A DNA stretch of 64,000 nt, from NCBI GenBank assembly GCA_046351095.1, contig JAXLZC010000001.1:2914001-2978000 (forward strand). The letters run 5' to 3'. Shown here piece after piece: positions 41,187 to 51,500 of the stretch. Source of the DNA: BQWY01 sp046351095 (lineage in GTDB: Bacteria; Nitrospirota; Nitrospiria; Nitrospirales; Nitrospiraceae). The translations under genes were made by a program, and so were the position numbers. The notes under the pieces were generated by a model. That model was not told the origin of the DNA and searched no databases. It worked only from the letters and a program-made list of their open reading frames with translations. Numbering within the stretch: the first letter of the stretch is position 1; every line of letters begins with the position of its first letter.

Positions 41187-41891
41187 TCAGCGAACGGGTC
41201 GATAATGGCGCGCCAACGTGGCCGGTGTCACGCCGAGCCAGTACGCGAAGCGCAGCGCCCACATGCGGACGATGGTACGGATCGGGCCGTCTCGTTCCCA
41301 GCGTCGGTACGACGTGGTGACGCGTGCGCGGAGCGCCGCGATTGGGCCGAGACGTTTGAGGCGGCGGCTGAGGTCCAGATCCTCCATCAACGGGATCGTC
41401 GCAAACCCGCCGACCTCGCCAAAACGTACTGTACGCACGAACATGGCCTGGTCGCCGGTCATCATCCCGGTCCAGCGTGAGCGCCGATTCATCAATGCGG
41501 AGATCGTCCGGCTGACGAGCGTGTGTCGGTCGAATTGCACGTCGAATCTGCCGCCGACGCACGCCGGATCCTGCATCGCCGTTTGGATGGCGCGACGCGC
41601 GTCGGTCGGGAGGCGCGTATCGGCATGGAGAAACAGCACCACGTCGGATCGAACGGCTGCGGCGCCGGTATTCATTTGTACGGCGCGTCCGGCGGTCGAC
41701 AAGAGGCAGGTCGTGGGATGTGCGGCGGGCAGCGCACGAACGATCTCCGGGGTCCCGTCCGTGCTGCCGCCGTCCACGACGACATATTCGTCGAACGCAT
41801 GCGCCAACGCCTGCTGCAGCGTGTCGGCGATACACTGGGCTTCGTTGAGCGTCGGGATGACCACGGCGATGGTCGGCGGCGCGACGGCCAT
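41187..41891 (-). CDS. TIGR04283-type glycosyltransferase
   Basis: A 234-residue GT2 enzyme. AVVIPTLNEAQCIADTLQQA opens the fold, and YVVVDGGSTDGTPEIV binds the nucleotide. FLHADTRLP supplies a metal-binding Asp, and GDQAMFVRT with LMEDLDLSRRLKRLG complete the acceptor region. It is six bases upstream of the TIGR04282-type gene and shares an operon with it. Confidence 0.9.
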   Translation of the reverse strand: MAVAPPTIAVVIPTLNEAQCIADTLQQALAHAFDEYVVVDGGSTDGTPEIVRALPAAHPTTCLLSTAGRAVQMNTGAAAVRSDVVLFLHADTRLPTDARRAIQTAMQDPACVGGRFDVQFDRHTLVSRTISALMNRRSRWTGMMTGDQAMFVRTVRFGEVGGFATIPLMEDLDLSRRLKRLGPIAALRARVTTSYRRWERDGPIRTIVRMWALRFAYWLGVTPATLARHYRPVR

Positions 41892-41898
41892 GGAGGGC

Positions 41899-42282
41899 TC
41901 AGTCGCCGGGCGTGCTGGTGCGGAAAATAAAAAACATCACCATGATGATGGTCGACCAGAAGATGATTTGTTTGTGCCAGAACATCACTTCGCCGTAATG
42001 GAAAAACCCGAGGCCGCAGACGACGGCGAAGCCCATGATGAGGTAACGCTTGGTCGCGTTCTCCACCACGGCGTTGGCCCACATCGCGAGTCCGGCGAAG
42101 TAGAGCAGGATCGGCATCACGTTGATTTCGAACCCGCCGCTGATCGACAGCAGGATGTTCAAAAACCCGATGAACATCAGCGCGGTGCCGGCCATCAGAC
42201 CTGGGACGCGCATCGCATGGTCTTCCGCGAGGCGGGTGGAGTCGCCGGGATGCGGCGTGAGTTTCTGGGGATCGTGACTCAT
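41899..42282 (-). CDS. Small four-helix membrane protein
   Basis: A 127-residue protein with a polar N-tail (residues 1-25) and four helices at about 28-48, 52-72, 80-98 and 103-121. PILLYFAGLAMWANAVVENA and GFFHYGEVMFWHKQIIFWST are prominent. I do not recognise the family. It sits between dcd and the TIGR04283-type gene within the operon. Confidence 0.7.
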   Translation of the reverse strand: MSHDPQKLTPHPGDSTRLAEDHAMRVPGLMAGTALMFIGFLNILLSISGGFEINVMPILLYFAGLAMWANAVVENATKRYLIMGFAVVCGLGFFHYGEVMFWHKQIIFWSTIIMVMFFIFRTSTPGD

Positions 42283-42291
42283 AGAGGGACG

Positions 42292-43482
42292 TTACACCGT
42301 AAAATGTTTGCTCAGCGTCAACGTCTGCTGTTGATAGGACGAGCCCAACGTCGCGCCGTAGAGCTTCGAGGGTAGCCCGAGCATACGGTCATATACAACC
42401 TTGAAAAAGGTCTGGCCGTCGTGGATCAGGAAGGGCACGTCGTGCGGCCGGACTTCCAGCACGACCTGCGTACCGCCCAGTTCTCCCTTGGCCCCGTACC
42501 CGAACCCCGGATCGAAGAACCCCGCGTAGTGCGTACGCAACTCGCCGCAGGCCGCCTCGTAGGCGACCATTTCCGCCGCATACCCGGGCGGCACGCAGAC
42601 GCGTTCCTTCGAGGCGAGGATGTAAAACTCTTCCGGCTCCAGCAAGAGGCTGTCGCCGCGTTGCGGTGCGATCGGCTCCCAAAAATCGTGCGCGGCGTAG
42701 TGGCCGACCTTGGCGAGGTCGATCACGTGGCTGTTTTTCTTGGCGCGATACCCGACGATGGTGCGGCCGTTCCGCTCGACGCCCTTCAGGTCGATCCGGA
42801 GGAACAGCCCACGATCCACGCGCAGGTCGCGCGGCGACACGGGCCGACGTCCAGCGCCTTTTTTCGACGTGCGTCCGCTCGGCACCAGATCGTTGTGATA
42901 CACGAGCGGCTGGGTCTTGTGTTGCGCACGGAGATGCGTGTCCGACGCCGTCGCGTCTCCCTGCACAAACCGAATTTGGTTCAACGACTGGCCGGTTCGC
43001 ACCTTGATCGCGAACGAGCGGGGCACGATTTCCAAGTACAACGGTCCGCAATACCCGGCGCGAATTTCGTCGAAGCCGGTATTCAGGTCGGTGACGACGC
43101 GCGTGAACACGTCGAGGCGCCCGGTGGTGCTTTTGGGATTGGCGCGCGCCCACAGCGTTTTCGGCAGATCGAGTCGCTCCAACAGCGGGACGAGGTAGAC
43201 ATGGCCCTTTTCCAGGATCGCGCCGTCCGTGAGATCCATTTCGTACATGACGAGGTCGGACTGATAAAAGTCCAACACGTTCAGGCGGCTGGTCATACTC
43301 GTCTGTTCGGGGAGAAAACTCGCGAGCAGGCGATAGGCTTTGCGGCCGAGGCGCAGGTCGAGACTCGCCGGCTGGAGCTGGCGTGCTTCGATCGGCGGAT
43401 CCGCGGTGATGGCGCCGCGGGCCACAAGGCGTTGGAGGTCTTGAAACGGCAGAATGCCGGACGGGCGTGAACGCGTACTCAC
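42292..43482 (-). CDS. dcd: Double-length dCTP deaminase-like protein
   Basis: A 396-residue protein from GTG 43482, whose GTGA overlaps the kamA stop. Two Dcd-like halves are visible. The first has QLQPASLDLRLGRKAY, NPKSTTGRLDVF and GYCGPLYLEIVP. The second has VPPGYAAEMVAYEAACGELR and AGFFDPGFGYG. Dcd converts dCTP to dUTP for thymidylate supply. This two-domain form (PF06559 type) is known in some bacteria. Whether both halves are active is unclear. Confidence 0.85.
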   Translation of the reverse strand: MSTRSRPSGILPFQDLQRLVARGAITADPPIEARQLQPASLDLRLGRKAYRLLASFLPEQTSMTSRLNVLDFYQSDLVMYEMDLTDGAILEKGHVYLVPLLERLDLPKTLWARANPKSTTGRLDVFTRVVTDLNTGFDEIRAGYCGPLYLEIVPRSFAIKVRTGQSLNQIRFVQGDATASDTHLRAQHKTQPLVYHNDLVPSGRTSKKGAGRRPVSPRDLRVDRGLFLRIDLKGVERNGRTIVGYRAKKNSHVIDLAKVGHYAAHDFWEPIAPQRGDSLLLEPEEFYILASKERVCVPPGYAAEMVAYEAACGELRTHYAGFFDPGFGYGAKGELGGTQVVLEVRPHDVPFLIHDGQTFFKVVYDRMLGLPSKLYGATLGSSYQQQTLTLSKHFTV

Positions 43483-44672
43483 TGGTCGTCGACGTCTCCT
43501 CCGCAGCTGTTGCCCCACGAGGAGAACGTATCGCACTTGCCGAGGTAACTGTCGCCGCAGGCGGCGTAGGCCCCTTCCGGATCGTATGCGCGCGGTGTGC
43601 CGAACATCGGCAGTTCGCGCCGGTCGTTCGTGTGCGGCTGCGGATAATGAAAGGTTTTTTGTTCGTAGTTGCGAAGCACCGCTTCGTCTTCGTCCAGGTG
43701 GACGAGGTAATCCGTCGGCAAAATCGGAATCTTCCCGCCGCCCCCCGGCGCGTCGATCACGAAGTGCGGCACGGCCATGCCGCTCGTGTGTCCTTGCAGC
43801 GCTTTGATGATACGCATGCCGGTTTCCACCGTCGTGCGGAAATGGTTGGTCCCCTTCGTCAGGTCGGCTTGATAAAGATAGTAGGGTTTCACGCGTGCGA
43901 GCAGCAGTTGGTGCATGAGGCGCTTCATCACCTCGGGGTCGTCGTTCACGCCCTTCAGCAGCACCGTTTGCGCGCCGAGCGGCACGCCCGCGTCGGCCAG
44001 CCGTCCGCAGGCGGCCTTCACCTCCGGCGTCAACTCGTCCGGGTGGTTGAAGTGCAGGTTCATGTAAATCGGATGGTAGCGTTTGACGATCTCGCAGAGT
44101 TTCGGCGTGATGCGCTGCGGCAATGTGCCGGGCACGCGCGAGCCGAGGCGAATCAATTCGAGGTGCGAAATCGTCCGGAGTGCTTTCAAAATGCGTTCGA
44201 GCAGATGGTCCGGCAACAGCAACGGATCGCCGCCGGACAAGATCACGTCGCGCACTTCGGTATGTTCACGGAGGTAGGCGATCGCGCGATCCAATTCGCC
44301 CTGCTTCAAAAAGCCGGGTTTGCCGACCAGCCGTTTGCGTGTGCAGAAGCGGCAATAGATCGGACATTGATTGGTGACCATGAGCAACACGCGGTCGGGA
44401 TACCGATGCACGAGGTGCGGCACCGGGCTCATCAGGTCTTCTTCGAGGGGATCTTCCGCCGCGTCGATGTCGTCGAGCTCGGCGACATCCGGCATCACTT
44501 GTTTCCAGATCGGATCGTCTTTGCCTTTTATGGTCGAGAGCACCGTCGGCGTGATGCGCATCGGGTAGGGGCCGGTGATGGCGGCAATTTGCTCGGCATC
44601 GAGCCCGAAGCGATCGGCGAGATCCTGCGGCTTCACGATGCTGTCGGCGAGTATGCGTCTCCACTCTTCCAT
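43479..44672 (-). CDS. KamA family radical SAM protein (lysine 2,3-aminomutase-like)
   Basis: A 397-residue enzyme. The radical SAM cluster motif is Cys-x3-Cys-x2-Cys in NQCPIYCRFCTRKR (first Cys about 103). ILSGGDPLLLPDHLLE, GAQTVLLKGVNDD and KPYYLYQADLTKG are KamA marks; PLP would bind the Lys of the HFVIDAPGGGGKIP segment. The C-terminus has Cys residues in CGDSYLGKCDTF and NSCGGD, where aminomutases keep a zinc site. It isomerises lysine to beta-lysine or a related reaction. Start follows AAAGGAG. Confidence 0.9.
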   Translation of the reverse strand: MEEWRRILADSIVKPQDLADRFGLDAEQIAAITGPYPMRITPTVLSTIKGKDDPIWKQVMPDVAELDDIDAAEDPLEEDLMSPVPHLVHRYPDRVLLMVTNQCPIYCRFCTRKRLVGKPGFLKQGELDRAIAYLREHTEVRDVILSGGDPLLLPDHLLERILKALRTISHLELIRLGSRVPGTLPQRITPKLCEIVKRYHPIYMNLHFNHPDELTPEVKAACGRLADAGVPLGAQTVLLKGVNDDPEVMKRLMHQLLLARVKPYYLYQADLTKGTNHFRTTVETGMRIIKALQGHTSGMAVPHFVIDAPGGGGKIPILPTDYLVHLDEDEAVLRNYEQKTFHYPQPHTNDRRELPMFGTPRAYDPEGAYAACGDSYLGKCDTFSSWGNSCGGDVDDQ

Positions 44673-44682
44673 GGGCGCTCCT

Positions 44683-44922
44683 TTACGATGCCGGGTTCAC
44701 GGTGTCGAGATAGTCGAGGATCTCGTCCGTTTCGGTCAGCACGGTCTCGCCGTCCGTCAGCACCGGCACATAATATTGCCCCGACACGTCATGCACCTGT
44801 GTGCGCTGCGACCGGACGTCCGGCACGACGACACTGGTGTAAGTCAGCCCGCGCTGGACCAGCTTGTCGCGGACAACCATACAATCGGGACACCAGCTCA
44901 CATGATACAGGGTCAATGCCAT
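44683..44922 (-). CDS. Glutaredoxin/GST-N-like small redox protein
   Basis: A 79-residue thioredoxin-fold protein with redox pair Cys-Pro-Asp-Cys in YHVSWCPDCMVVRDKL (residues 11-14). The conserved cis-Pro is in YYVPVLTDGE, and TETDEILDYLD ends the fold. It could reduce or load metals into the KamA enzyme, whose gene starts 10 bases downstream. Confidence 0.88.
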   Translation of the reverse strand: MALTLYHVSWCPDCMVVRDKLVQRGLTYTSVVVPDVRSQRTQVHDVSGQYYVPVLTDGETVLTETDEILDYLDTVNPAS

Positions 44923-44972
44923 GATGCGTGTCTTGTCTCCAAACGAATCGGCTATCGTCCGTGTCGATGATG

Positions 44973-46505
44973 TTAGGTGCGTGGCGTTGCGGATTCTGTG
45001 ACGGCGCCGTTCGTGGCGCGCGGGGGCGCTACTGCGCAGGGCGCCATGATCGCATCGCGCATGCCGTGCAAAATCTTCTTGTCCGCCGGACAGACGGTCG
45101 CCAGGATGCCGCCGAGTTCGACGCGGTCGGCCTGTTCGCCGGTCACAAAATAATAGGGACAGAGCCGTGCGCGTCCCTGCATCGACTGCAGCGAAGCCGT
45201 CGCCGGATCATAATACTCCATCTTCACCGACCGACTCTTGTGAAAGGCTTGGACGAGATGCGGCGACTGGTCGAAGGCGGCGAGGCCCGCCGTGACCGCC
45301 CGCTGCCATTCGTCCTGCGGCATATCGTGTCCGATCGAGACGCCGCGGCTGCCCCACGCCAGTTCGGAAAAGCCGGAGGGTTTGACGACGAGTTGCCGAT
45401 CCTTTTGTCCTGCCGTCGCTAGCTGTGTCCAGTCACCGACGGGCTGGACGCCGATCGTGAGGCCGGGGATCACGGCCACCGGCGCGATCGGTCGCGGGTC
45501 TAAGATCCAGGTCTGAGGGAAGAGCTTCTGCAGCGCGCAATGAGTGTCCGTGCCGAGTTTGCGCTCCCAAAACGCGGCTAGGCGCGGATGATGGAACAGC
45601 GCGAAGGCGAGTTTTTCCTCGAAGGCCGGTTTCGCGGGCGGCGTCATCGCCACCTGGCCCTTTTTGGCGCTGTACAGGATCAGCTCCGCCTTCGGGATGT
45701 TTTTTAAGTCGAATAATTCGAAAAATCGATAGAGCACGCGGATAGGTCGGTCCGTTCCGTCGACCTGCGTATAGAGTCCATCCTCGGTGAAGCGTACGTC
45801 TCGCGGTTCGAGGCAGACCGTCGCGCAGCCGATTTGCGAGAGTTGGTGTGCCAACCAGTGCATCTCCTGCCGATAGTCCTTCGCTTCGTCCGAGACGACG
45901 ATCGCGACGAGTCCGTCGCCGAGGCCGCCGGATCCGGCCGCGCCTTCCAGCAGGCGGCGAAAGCCTTGGACCATGCCGTCCGTTTCGCCCACGAGTGTTG
46001 ACCACGACGTGGGAGCTGTGGGCTGCGGCACGGCGTAGGCCTGTGCGAGCGCCGCCGTGAGGCCGATGCCGCCCGGCACCGAATCCAATTCCGTCATGAC
46101 CATGCCGCGGTCGGTCGGCAAGATGTCGGGACGAATGACGCGCGGCAGGTGTGACTTCAAGCGGTTCATGCGGCTGTAGGCGATGAGCGACTCCGGTTTG
46201 CCGCGATCCAGATAGTCGGCGACCCAGCTCGGTTGCGCGCCGCGCACGCTGTCTTGATAGAGGCGGTTCAGCGCGCGGTAGAAGGCGAGTAATTGCGGCC
46301 CAAGCGCGGTGAAAAACGCCAGGTCGGCCTGGCTGATGAGATAGGGCGTTGGGCTAAGGCGAAATGTAGAGTTGAACCCGCCGTCTCCGGCGGCATCGGT
46401 GGACTGGCGGAGTCCGTCCCGCTCGAGCGAGGTCGCGAGAGTGGCGCACCAGGAGGACAGATCGGCGGTGGGGGCTGCTGTGGCGTCGCTGTGCGAAAGT
46501 CCCAA
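44973..46505 (-). CDS. Possible ATP-grasp-like protein
   Basis: A 510-residue soluble protein from TTG 46505, with GAGGA eight bases upstream. The end carries VVKPSGFSELAWGSRGVSIG (about 385-404), like the Lys- and Gly-rich nucleotide loop of ATP-grasp enzymes. Earlier features are MVMTELDSVPGGIGLTAALA (about 137-156) and AIVVSDEAKDYRQEMHWLAH. It may be a circularly permuted ATP-grasp ligase. I do not know its substrate. It is the first gene of the kamA block. Confidence 0.6.
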   Translation of the reverse strand: MGLSHSDATAAPTADLSSWCATLATSLERDGLRQSTDAAGDGGFNSTFRLSPTPYLISQADLAFFTALGPQLLAFYRALNRLYQDSVRGAQPSWVADYLDRGKPESLIAYSRMNRLKSHLPRVIRPDILPTDRGMVMTELDSVPGGIGLTAALAQAYAVPQPTAPTSWSTLVGETDGMVQGFRRLLEGAAGSGGLGDGLVAIVVSDEAKDYRQEMHWLAHQLSQIGCATVCLEPRDVRFTEDGLYTQVDGTDRPIRVLYRFFELFDLKNIPKAELILYSAKKGQVAMTPPAKPAFEEKLAFALFHHPRLAAFWERKLGTDTHCALQKLFPQTWILDPRPIAPVAVIPGLTIGVQPVGDWTQLATAGQKDRQLVVKPSGFSELAWGSRGVSIGHDMPQDEWQRAVTAGLAAFDQSPHLVQAFHKSRSVKMEYYDPATASLQSMQGRARLCPYYFVTGEQADRVELGGILATVCPADKKILHGMRDAIMAPCAVAPPRATNGAVTESATPRT

Positions 46506-46931
46506 GACGTCGTCCTCTGCGCTCCTTCAGGGTGGCCGTGAGCGTCTCGACTGCTTCGGCCTGCGGCGGTGTGTCGTTCGGTTCCCGCGGGAAGTGCGGC
46601 ATCGTAACATGCGTTTTAGGGGGGGAACAAGGCCGTGCGCTTGCAGTCGAGGCGCGGTGGTTCGGCGCGAGAGACGGTCGATATGCGATGACTATCTACG
46701 TAGCCGATCGGGCGCGTGCCTCGGCTCGTTGGGAGGAAATGCTGGGTCTGTCAGAGGAAAGATGCTAGGATGACGGCGTATCGCTCAGACAGGCGCTCAC
46801 ACCACGCCTCGATAGGATGGCGTGGTCGGCGTGCTTCGTTGCCGATACGCTACCGCCGTGTTCCGCTCCATGACTCGATGATGGTCGCCTGCGCTGAGCC
46901 TCAGCGCTCGTCGTGCGTTTGCATGATCGTG
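46506..46931. other. Gene-free interval between divergent genes
   Basis: About 430 bases between the ATP-grasp-like gene (minus) and the cysteine-cluster fusion (plus). A short frame at 46532-46768 has no clear ribosome site or family feature. The interval should hold promoters for both operons. I see no repeat or hairpin of note. Confidence 0.45.
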
Positions 46932-48587
46932 ATGACACCACAGACGCCGCTGCCGCGCGTGACGAGTCCGCGCCCATTGGATATGGCGCCCCTGCTGCCG
47001 CAGGCCCTCTCCAGCCGCGCCTGCTTGGTCTGCGAAATTTGTTGCCGTTTCCCCGATGCCGAGAGTCCGCTCCGCCCCTACTTCACCGCCGACGAGATCC
47101 TGTGCGCCCAGGCTTTGGGGATTGCCGCCGACCGTTTTCCCGACCCTGCCGGGAGTCGCATCCTCGTGCAGCCGCATCCGCAGGGCGAGGGGTACATCTG
47201 TCCCGCGTTCAATCTGGCGAGCAACGGCTGCTCGATCTACGAAGCGCGGCCGCTCGATTGTCGCCTGTATCCGTTGGCGCTGATGTGGAACGAGACGAAG
47301 ACAACGTGTGAACTGGGCTGGGATCTCAAGTGTCCGGCGATGCCGAGTTCGGCAGCGACACAAGCCGTGCACGATGTCGGCGGCCCGGATTCGCCCTTTG
47401 CGCAGATTCCGATCGAGGAGCGATTGAGTGGGCCACGCGCGGTGGCGTATCGCGACGAGGCCATGCATGTGTTGGAACGCGAGCCGGTGCTGGATCTGAT
47501 CGCACGGCATGCAGATCTCGTGACTGCATTTCAGGACGAGGTCGTCGAAGCACGTCCGCTGCCTATGGTGACCGCGCGCCTTACGCACCAGCGTCGGTCG
47601 GTGGGGGCGACAACCGGTGTCGAGTCGCCGGACCATTCTGGCAAGCACGATACGATTACAGCGGCTGACCGTACAGCGTTCGAGCGCGCCGCCGTGGCGA
47701 GCCCGTTGCCGCCGCAAGAACGGCCGTCTGCCTGGGCTTTTGCGACACATTTTTTGTGGCAAGACCTGTTGCCGTTGCAGCACCGAAACGTCGCCGGACG
47801 GTATCTGTTGCTCGCAAATTCGCCGGACGGGATGTTTCTGCCGGTCCCGCCGCTCGGAGGCGACTGTACGCAGGCCGTTGTCGCGGCCGCGTTTGCTGCG
47901 CTGCATGAGTCGTCGCCTGCGCGCGGTGTGGTGAATCCGGCAGCCCGAATCGAGTCGGTGCCGATGGCGTGGGCGCGTCAATGGGAACGGTGGGGCTATC
48001 GCGTCGTGCCGAAAGAGTCGGAGTTTGTCTACGACACAGCCGCATTGGCGGGCTTGCACGGCGACCGTTTCAAATCGCAACGTGGCGCGTGCAATCGACT
48101 GACACGCGAGCATCGTGTGTCTGTCGAGCCGTACCGGCTTGCGGGTGCAGACGAGTGTGCGCGCGTCTTCCGCGAATGGCGAGAGCACAAGCGCGTACAG
48201 GAACATGGCGATTGGCCGCGGTTATTGTTGGAGGATGCCGAGGTATTTCATCAACGGTTGCTGCGCGACGCCGCCGATCTCGACCTGATGGGCTTGGTCC
48301 TGCTGGTGGACGATCGGATTTGCGGGTATACCTTCGGCACGGCATTAGGTGCGGATGTATTCTGCGTGCTGGCGGAGGTGACGGATCGTCGCCTGGCCGG
48401 GGCGGCGGAGTACCTATTTCGCGCGACGGCCCTGTGGGCCGGTCGCGCAGGATTTCCGGTCATCAATACAATGGACGCCTCCGGGCTGCCGGGGCTTTCG
48501 CAGTCGAAACAGTCCTATGGGCCGACGGCGTTGGTGCCGTTGGCGACCGCATACGATCGTGTCTGCGCCGTCGACACGACCCGATAA
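46932..48587 (+). CDS. YkgJ cysteine-cluster/DUF2156 fusion protein
   Basis: A 551-residue protein. The start is uncertain (ATG 46932 taken; 46923 and 46983 are alternatives; none has a good ribosome site). The N-terminal third has ACLVCEICCRFP, ICPAF and NGCSIYEARPLDCRLYPL, the iron/zinc-chelating YkgJ/CxxxxCC family. The rest, from about residue 250, is like the C-terminal domain of lysyl-phosphatidylglycerol synthase (DUF2156): KSQRGACNRLTREH and GYTFGTALGADVFCV. TALVPLATAYD ends the protein. The two are usually separate. Confidence 0.8.
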   Translation: MTPQTPLPRVTSPRPLDMAPLLPQALSSRACLVCEICCRFPDAESPLRPYFTADEILCAQALGIAADRFPDPAGSRILVQPHPQGEGYICPAFNLASNGCSIYEARPLDCRLYPLALMWNETKTTCELGWDLKCPAMPSSAATQAVHDVGGPDSPFAQIPIEERLSGPRAVAYRDEAMHVLEREPVLDLIARHADLVTAFQDEVVEARPLPMVTARLTHQRRSVGATTGVESPDHSGKHDTITAADRTAFERAAVASPLPPQERPSAWAFATHFLWQDLLPLQHRNVAGRYLLLANSPDGMFLPVPPLGGDCTQAVVAAAFAALHESSPARGVVNPAARIESVPMAWARQWERWGYRVVPKESEFVYDTAALAGLHGDRFKSQRGACNRLTREHRVSVEPYRLAGADECARVFREWREHKRVQEHGDWPRLLLEDAEVFHQRLLRDAADLDLMGLVLLVDDRICGYTFGTALGADVFCVLAEVTDRRLAGAAEYLFRATALWAGRAGFPVINTMDASGLPGLSQSKQSYGPTALVPLATAYDRVCAVDTTR

Positions 48588-48596
48588 GCACGACGT

Positions 48597-51500
48597 ATGG
48601 CCACTTCCGATCATCCAGATACGCCGCCTTCGTCCGGTGCCGATTTTCGCGAGACGCCGCAGGGCGCGTCCGTGAACGGCGATGGGCACGACCACATTCG
48701 TTCGATCGGGTGGCACGAGGAAGCCGATCCGCAAGCCGCGGATCCGTCGTCCCCCGAGGTGCCGCCGAACGACACTCGCCAATCCAGGCCCTATCGGTGG
48801 CTGCTGCTGCTGGTGGCAGGGCTGACAATTACGGCGATGCTGACGATGAGCATCGCCATGCGGTACCTCCAAGATCGTCTCATTGATACGGCGGGAGAAA
48901 ACCTGGCGCTGGCGAGCGCCGAGATCGCCGACAAGGTCGACCGGATGTTGTTCGAGCGCTATGGCGACGTCGTGATGATGGCCCGTACGTTCGCGTCACA
49001 GCCGCACGATTATAAGTATCTCACGGAGCATCTCGTGTGGATGAAGGCCTCGTACCATCCGATTTACCGATGGCTCGGTGTGGCTGACGCGCAGGGGCGT
49101 ATCGTGTCCTCGACGGATTCCGCGAGTCTTGGGCAAGATGTGTCTCGCACCGATTGGTTCACGACGGCGCGGGACCGGCAGCAGGTGTACCTCGGCGAGG
49201 TAGGTTCCACTGGCAGTGACCCTGGGGTATTGGTGTTGGCTTCCCCTATTCGCGATCTACAGGGACAATTCGCGGGTGTCGTGACCAGCCGGATCGGGCT
49301 GGACATGGTGGAAAGCGTCATGACGCGCACCATGCGCGCGATGCAGGACGAGCCGGGATTTGCCGGCGACGTCGAGTATCAATTCCTCACGCGCGACGGG
49401 CTTGCCTTTGTCGATTCCGGACGTGGTGCTGCACCGCCAATCAACTTACGCGAGGAGAAACTACCCTCGGCGCTCCTGAGTATGTCGGGTACACCTGGGT
49501 ATGTGCAGGAGCAGCACACACGCCGGAAGGTGAAGGTCGTGACCGGCTACGCCAAGAGCCAGGGCAACGACACCTTCAAGGGGTACGGCTGGACGGTGCT
49601 CCTGCGCCGCGACCATGCCGACATTCTTACGCCGATCCAACGCGTGTTGAACAAGTTGTGGTTGGCCAGCGGCGCTATCGGGATTCCCGCGCTGGGTCTG
49701 CTGTTTTGGTCGGCGCGTCAGTTACGGCGCGAGTCGGTGCAGGCGCAATACGAGAGCCAGTGTGCCAGGGCCGCGGAGGCCGCCCTGTTGCAGAGTCAGC
49801 AACGAATCAAGGCCGTGGTCGACACGTCGCTCGACGCGGTGATCAGTATGGACGCGGACGGGCGCGTGACGGAATGGAACGTCCAGGCGGTGCGTCTGTT
49901 CGGCTGGACGCGGCATGAGGCCATTGGGCGCTCGTTCGCCGAGATCGTCATCCCGCCGCGATACCGCGAAATGTACGAACAGGGGCTGCACCATTTTCTG
50001 ACGACCGGCGAAGGGCCCTTTTTTAATCGGCGCGTCGAGACGACGGCCTGTCGCAAAGACAGTCGCGAGTTTCCGGTTGAGTTGACCGTGTCGCCGTCGT
50101 TGATCGGACATACACACATCTTCAGCGTGTTCGTGCGCGACATCATCGACCGTCGCCAGACCGAGCAACGGCTCTCGGCCCAATTCGCCGTCACGCAAGT
50201 CGTCGCGGAAGCGCAGATGCTCGACGACGCGATTCCGAAGGTGCTGCACGCCATCGGAGATCATCTGCAGTGGGACCTCGGCGTATTCTGGATGGTGGAT
50301 GGTCCCTTGCGCCACCTGCGGTGTTTCGACATATGGGTGGAGGAGGCGGGTTTCGCCGAAGAGTTCGTCGCGGCGACGTGGCGGCAACCGTTCGAGTCCG
50401 GTGTCGGTTTGCCCGGGCGTGTGATGGCCGGCGGACGGCCGGCCTGGGTGCGCGACGTCGCGTTGGATCCGAATTTCCCGCGACGCGATGTGGCCTACAT
50501 GGCGAATTTGCACGGCGCCTTCGCGTTTCCTGTGAAAGTGGCCGGCGAGGTCGTGGCCGTCGTCGAGCTTCTGTCGAAAGACGTCCGTGAGCCGGACGAA
50601 GAATTGATGCGGATGGCGGCTGACCTCGGTTTGCGCCTCGGACAGTTTATGACGCGCCTACGCGCGGAAGAAGCGTTGCGGCACACCGAGGACCAACTGC
50701 GCCAAAGCCAAAAAATGGAAGCGGTCGGTCGTCTCGCCGGCGGCGTTGCGCACGACTTCAATAATTTGCTCACGGTCATTCGCGGCTATTGCGAACTGAT
50801 ACTGGCGCGGCTGCGTGAAGACGAGCCGATGCGTAAGGAAATCGAAGAGGTCAAAAAAGCGGGCGACCGCGCGGCCGGCCTGACGAATCAGTTGCTGGCG
50901 TTCAGCCGTCGTCAGTTCGTCAGCGCGAAGGTCGTGAACCTGAACGAGATCGTCTCGGGCATGGACGGCATGTTACGCCGTTTGATCGGCGAAGACCTGA
51001 TCGAACTCTGTACGAACTTGGCGCCGGATTTGGCGACCGTGAAGGCCGACCCTGGACAGATCGAACAGGTCATCATGAACCTCGCCGTGAACGCGCATGA
51101 CGCGATGCCCATGGGCGGGAAGCTCACCATCGACACAAAAAATGTGTCGATCGATAAGCGCCATCCCCTGGCGCCGTTTGCGCTGGAGCCAGGCGAGTAC
51201 GTCTCCCTGATCGTCGGCGATACCGGCCACGGCATGGACGAAAAGACGCAGACGCATATCTTCGAACCGTTTTTTACGACCAAGGAAAAGGGGAAGGGGA
51301 CTGGGCTTGGGCTTTCGACGGTCTACGGCATTGTCAAACAAACGGGCGGCCATATCGAAGTCGACAGCGCCATCGGCAAAGGCGCGCGCTTCAAAATTTA
51401 TTTCCCCAAGATGACCGAAGCTGCGGCGGCGGCCGCCGCCGAGAAGACCCCGGCGGCGTTGCGCGTCGGAGGGAAAGAAACGGTGCTCGTCGTGGAAGAC

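Noticed and set aside
40398..41891. Arsenosugar biosynthesis locus
   Set aside because: The two sugar enzymes carry that family label, but no arsenic methyltransferase or radical SAM ArsS-like gene is nearby.
42389..43153. Minus-strand frame inside dcd
   Set aside because: Shadow of dcd in another phase; Arg/Gly-rich with no motif.
46797..48206. Antisense frame of about 470 codons opposite the cysteine-cluster fusion
   Set aside because: Composition is Arg/His/Gln-rich, as expected for the reverse strand of a GC-rich gene, and no start signal or motif is seen.
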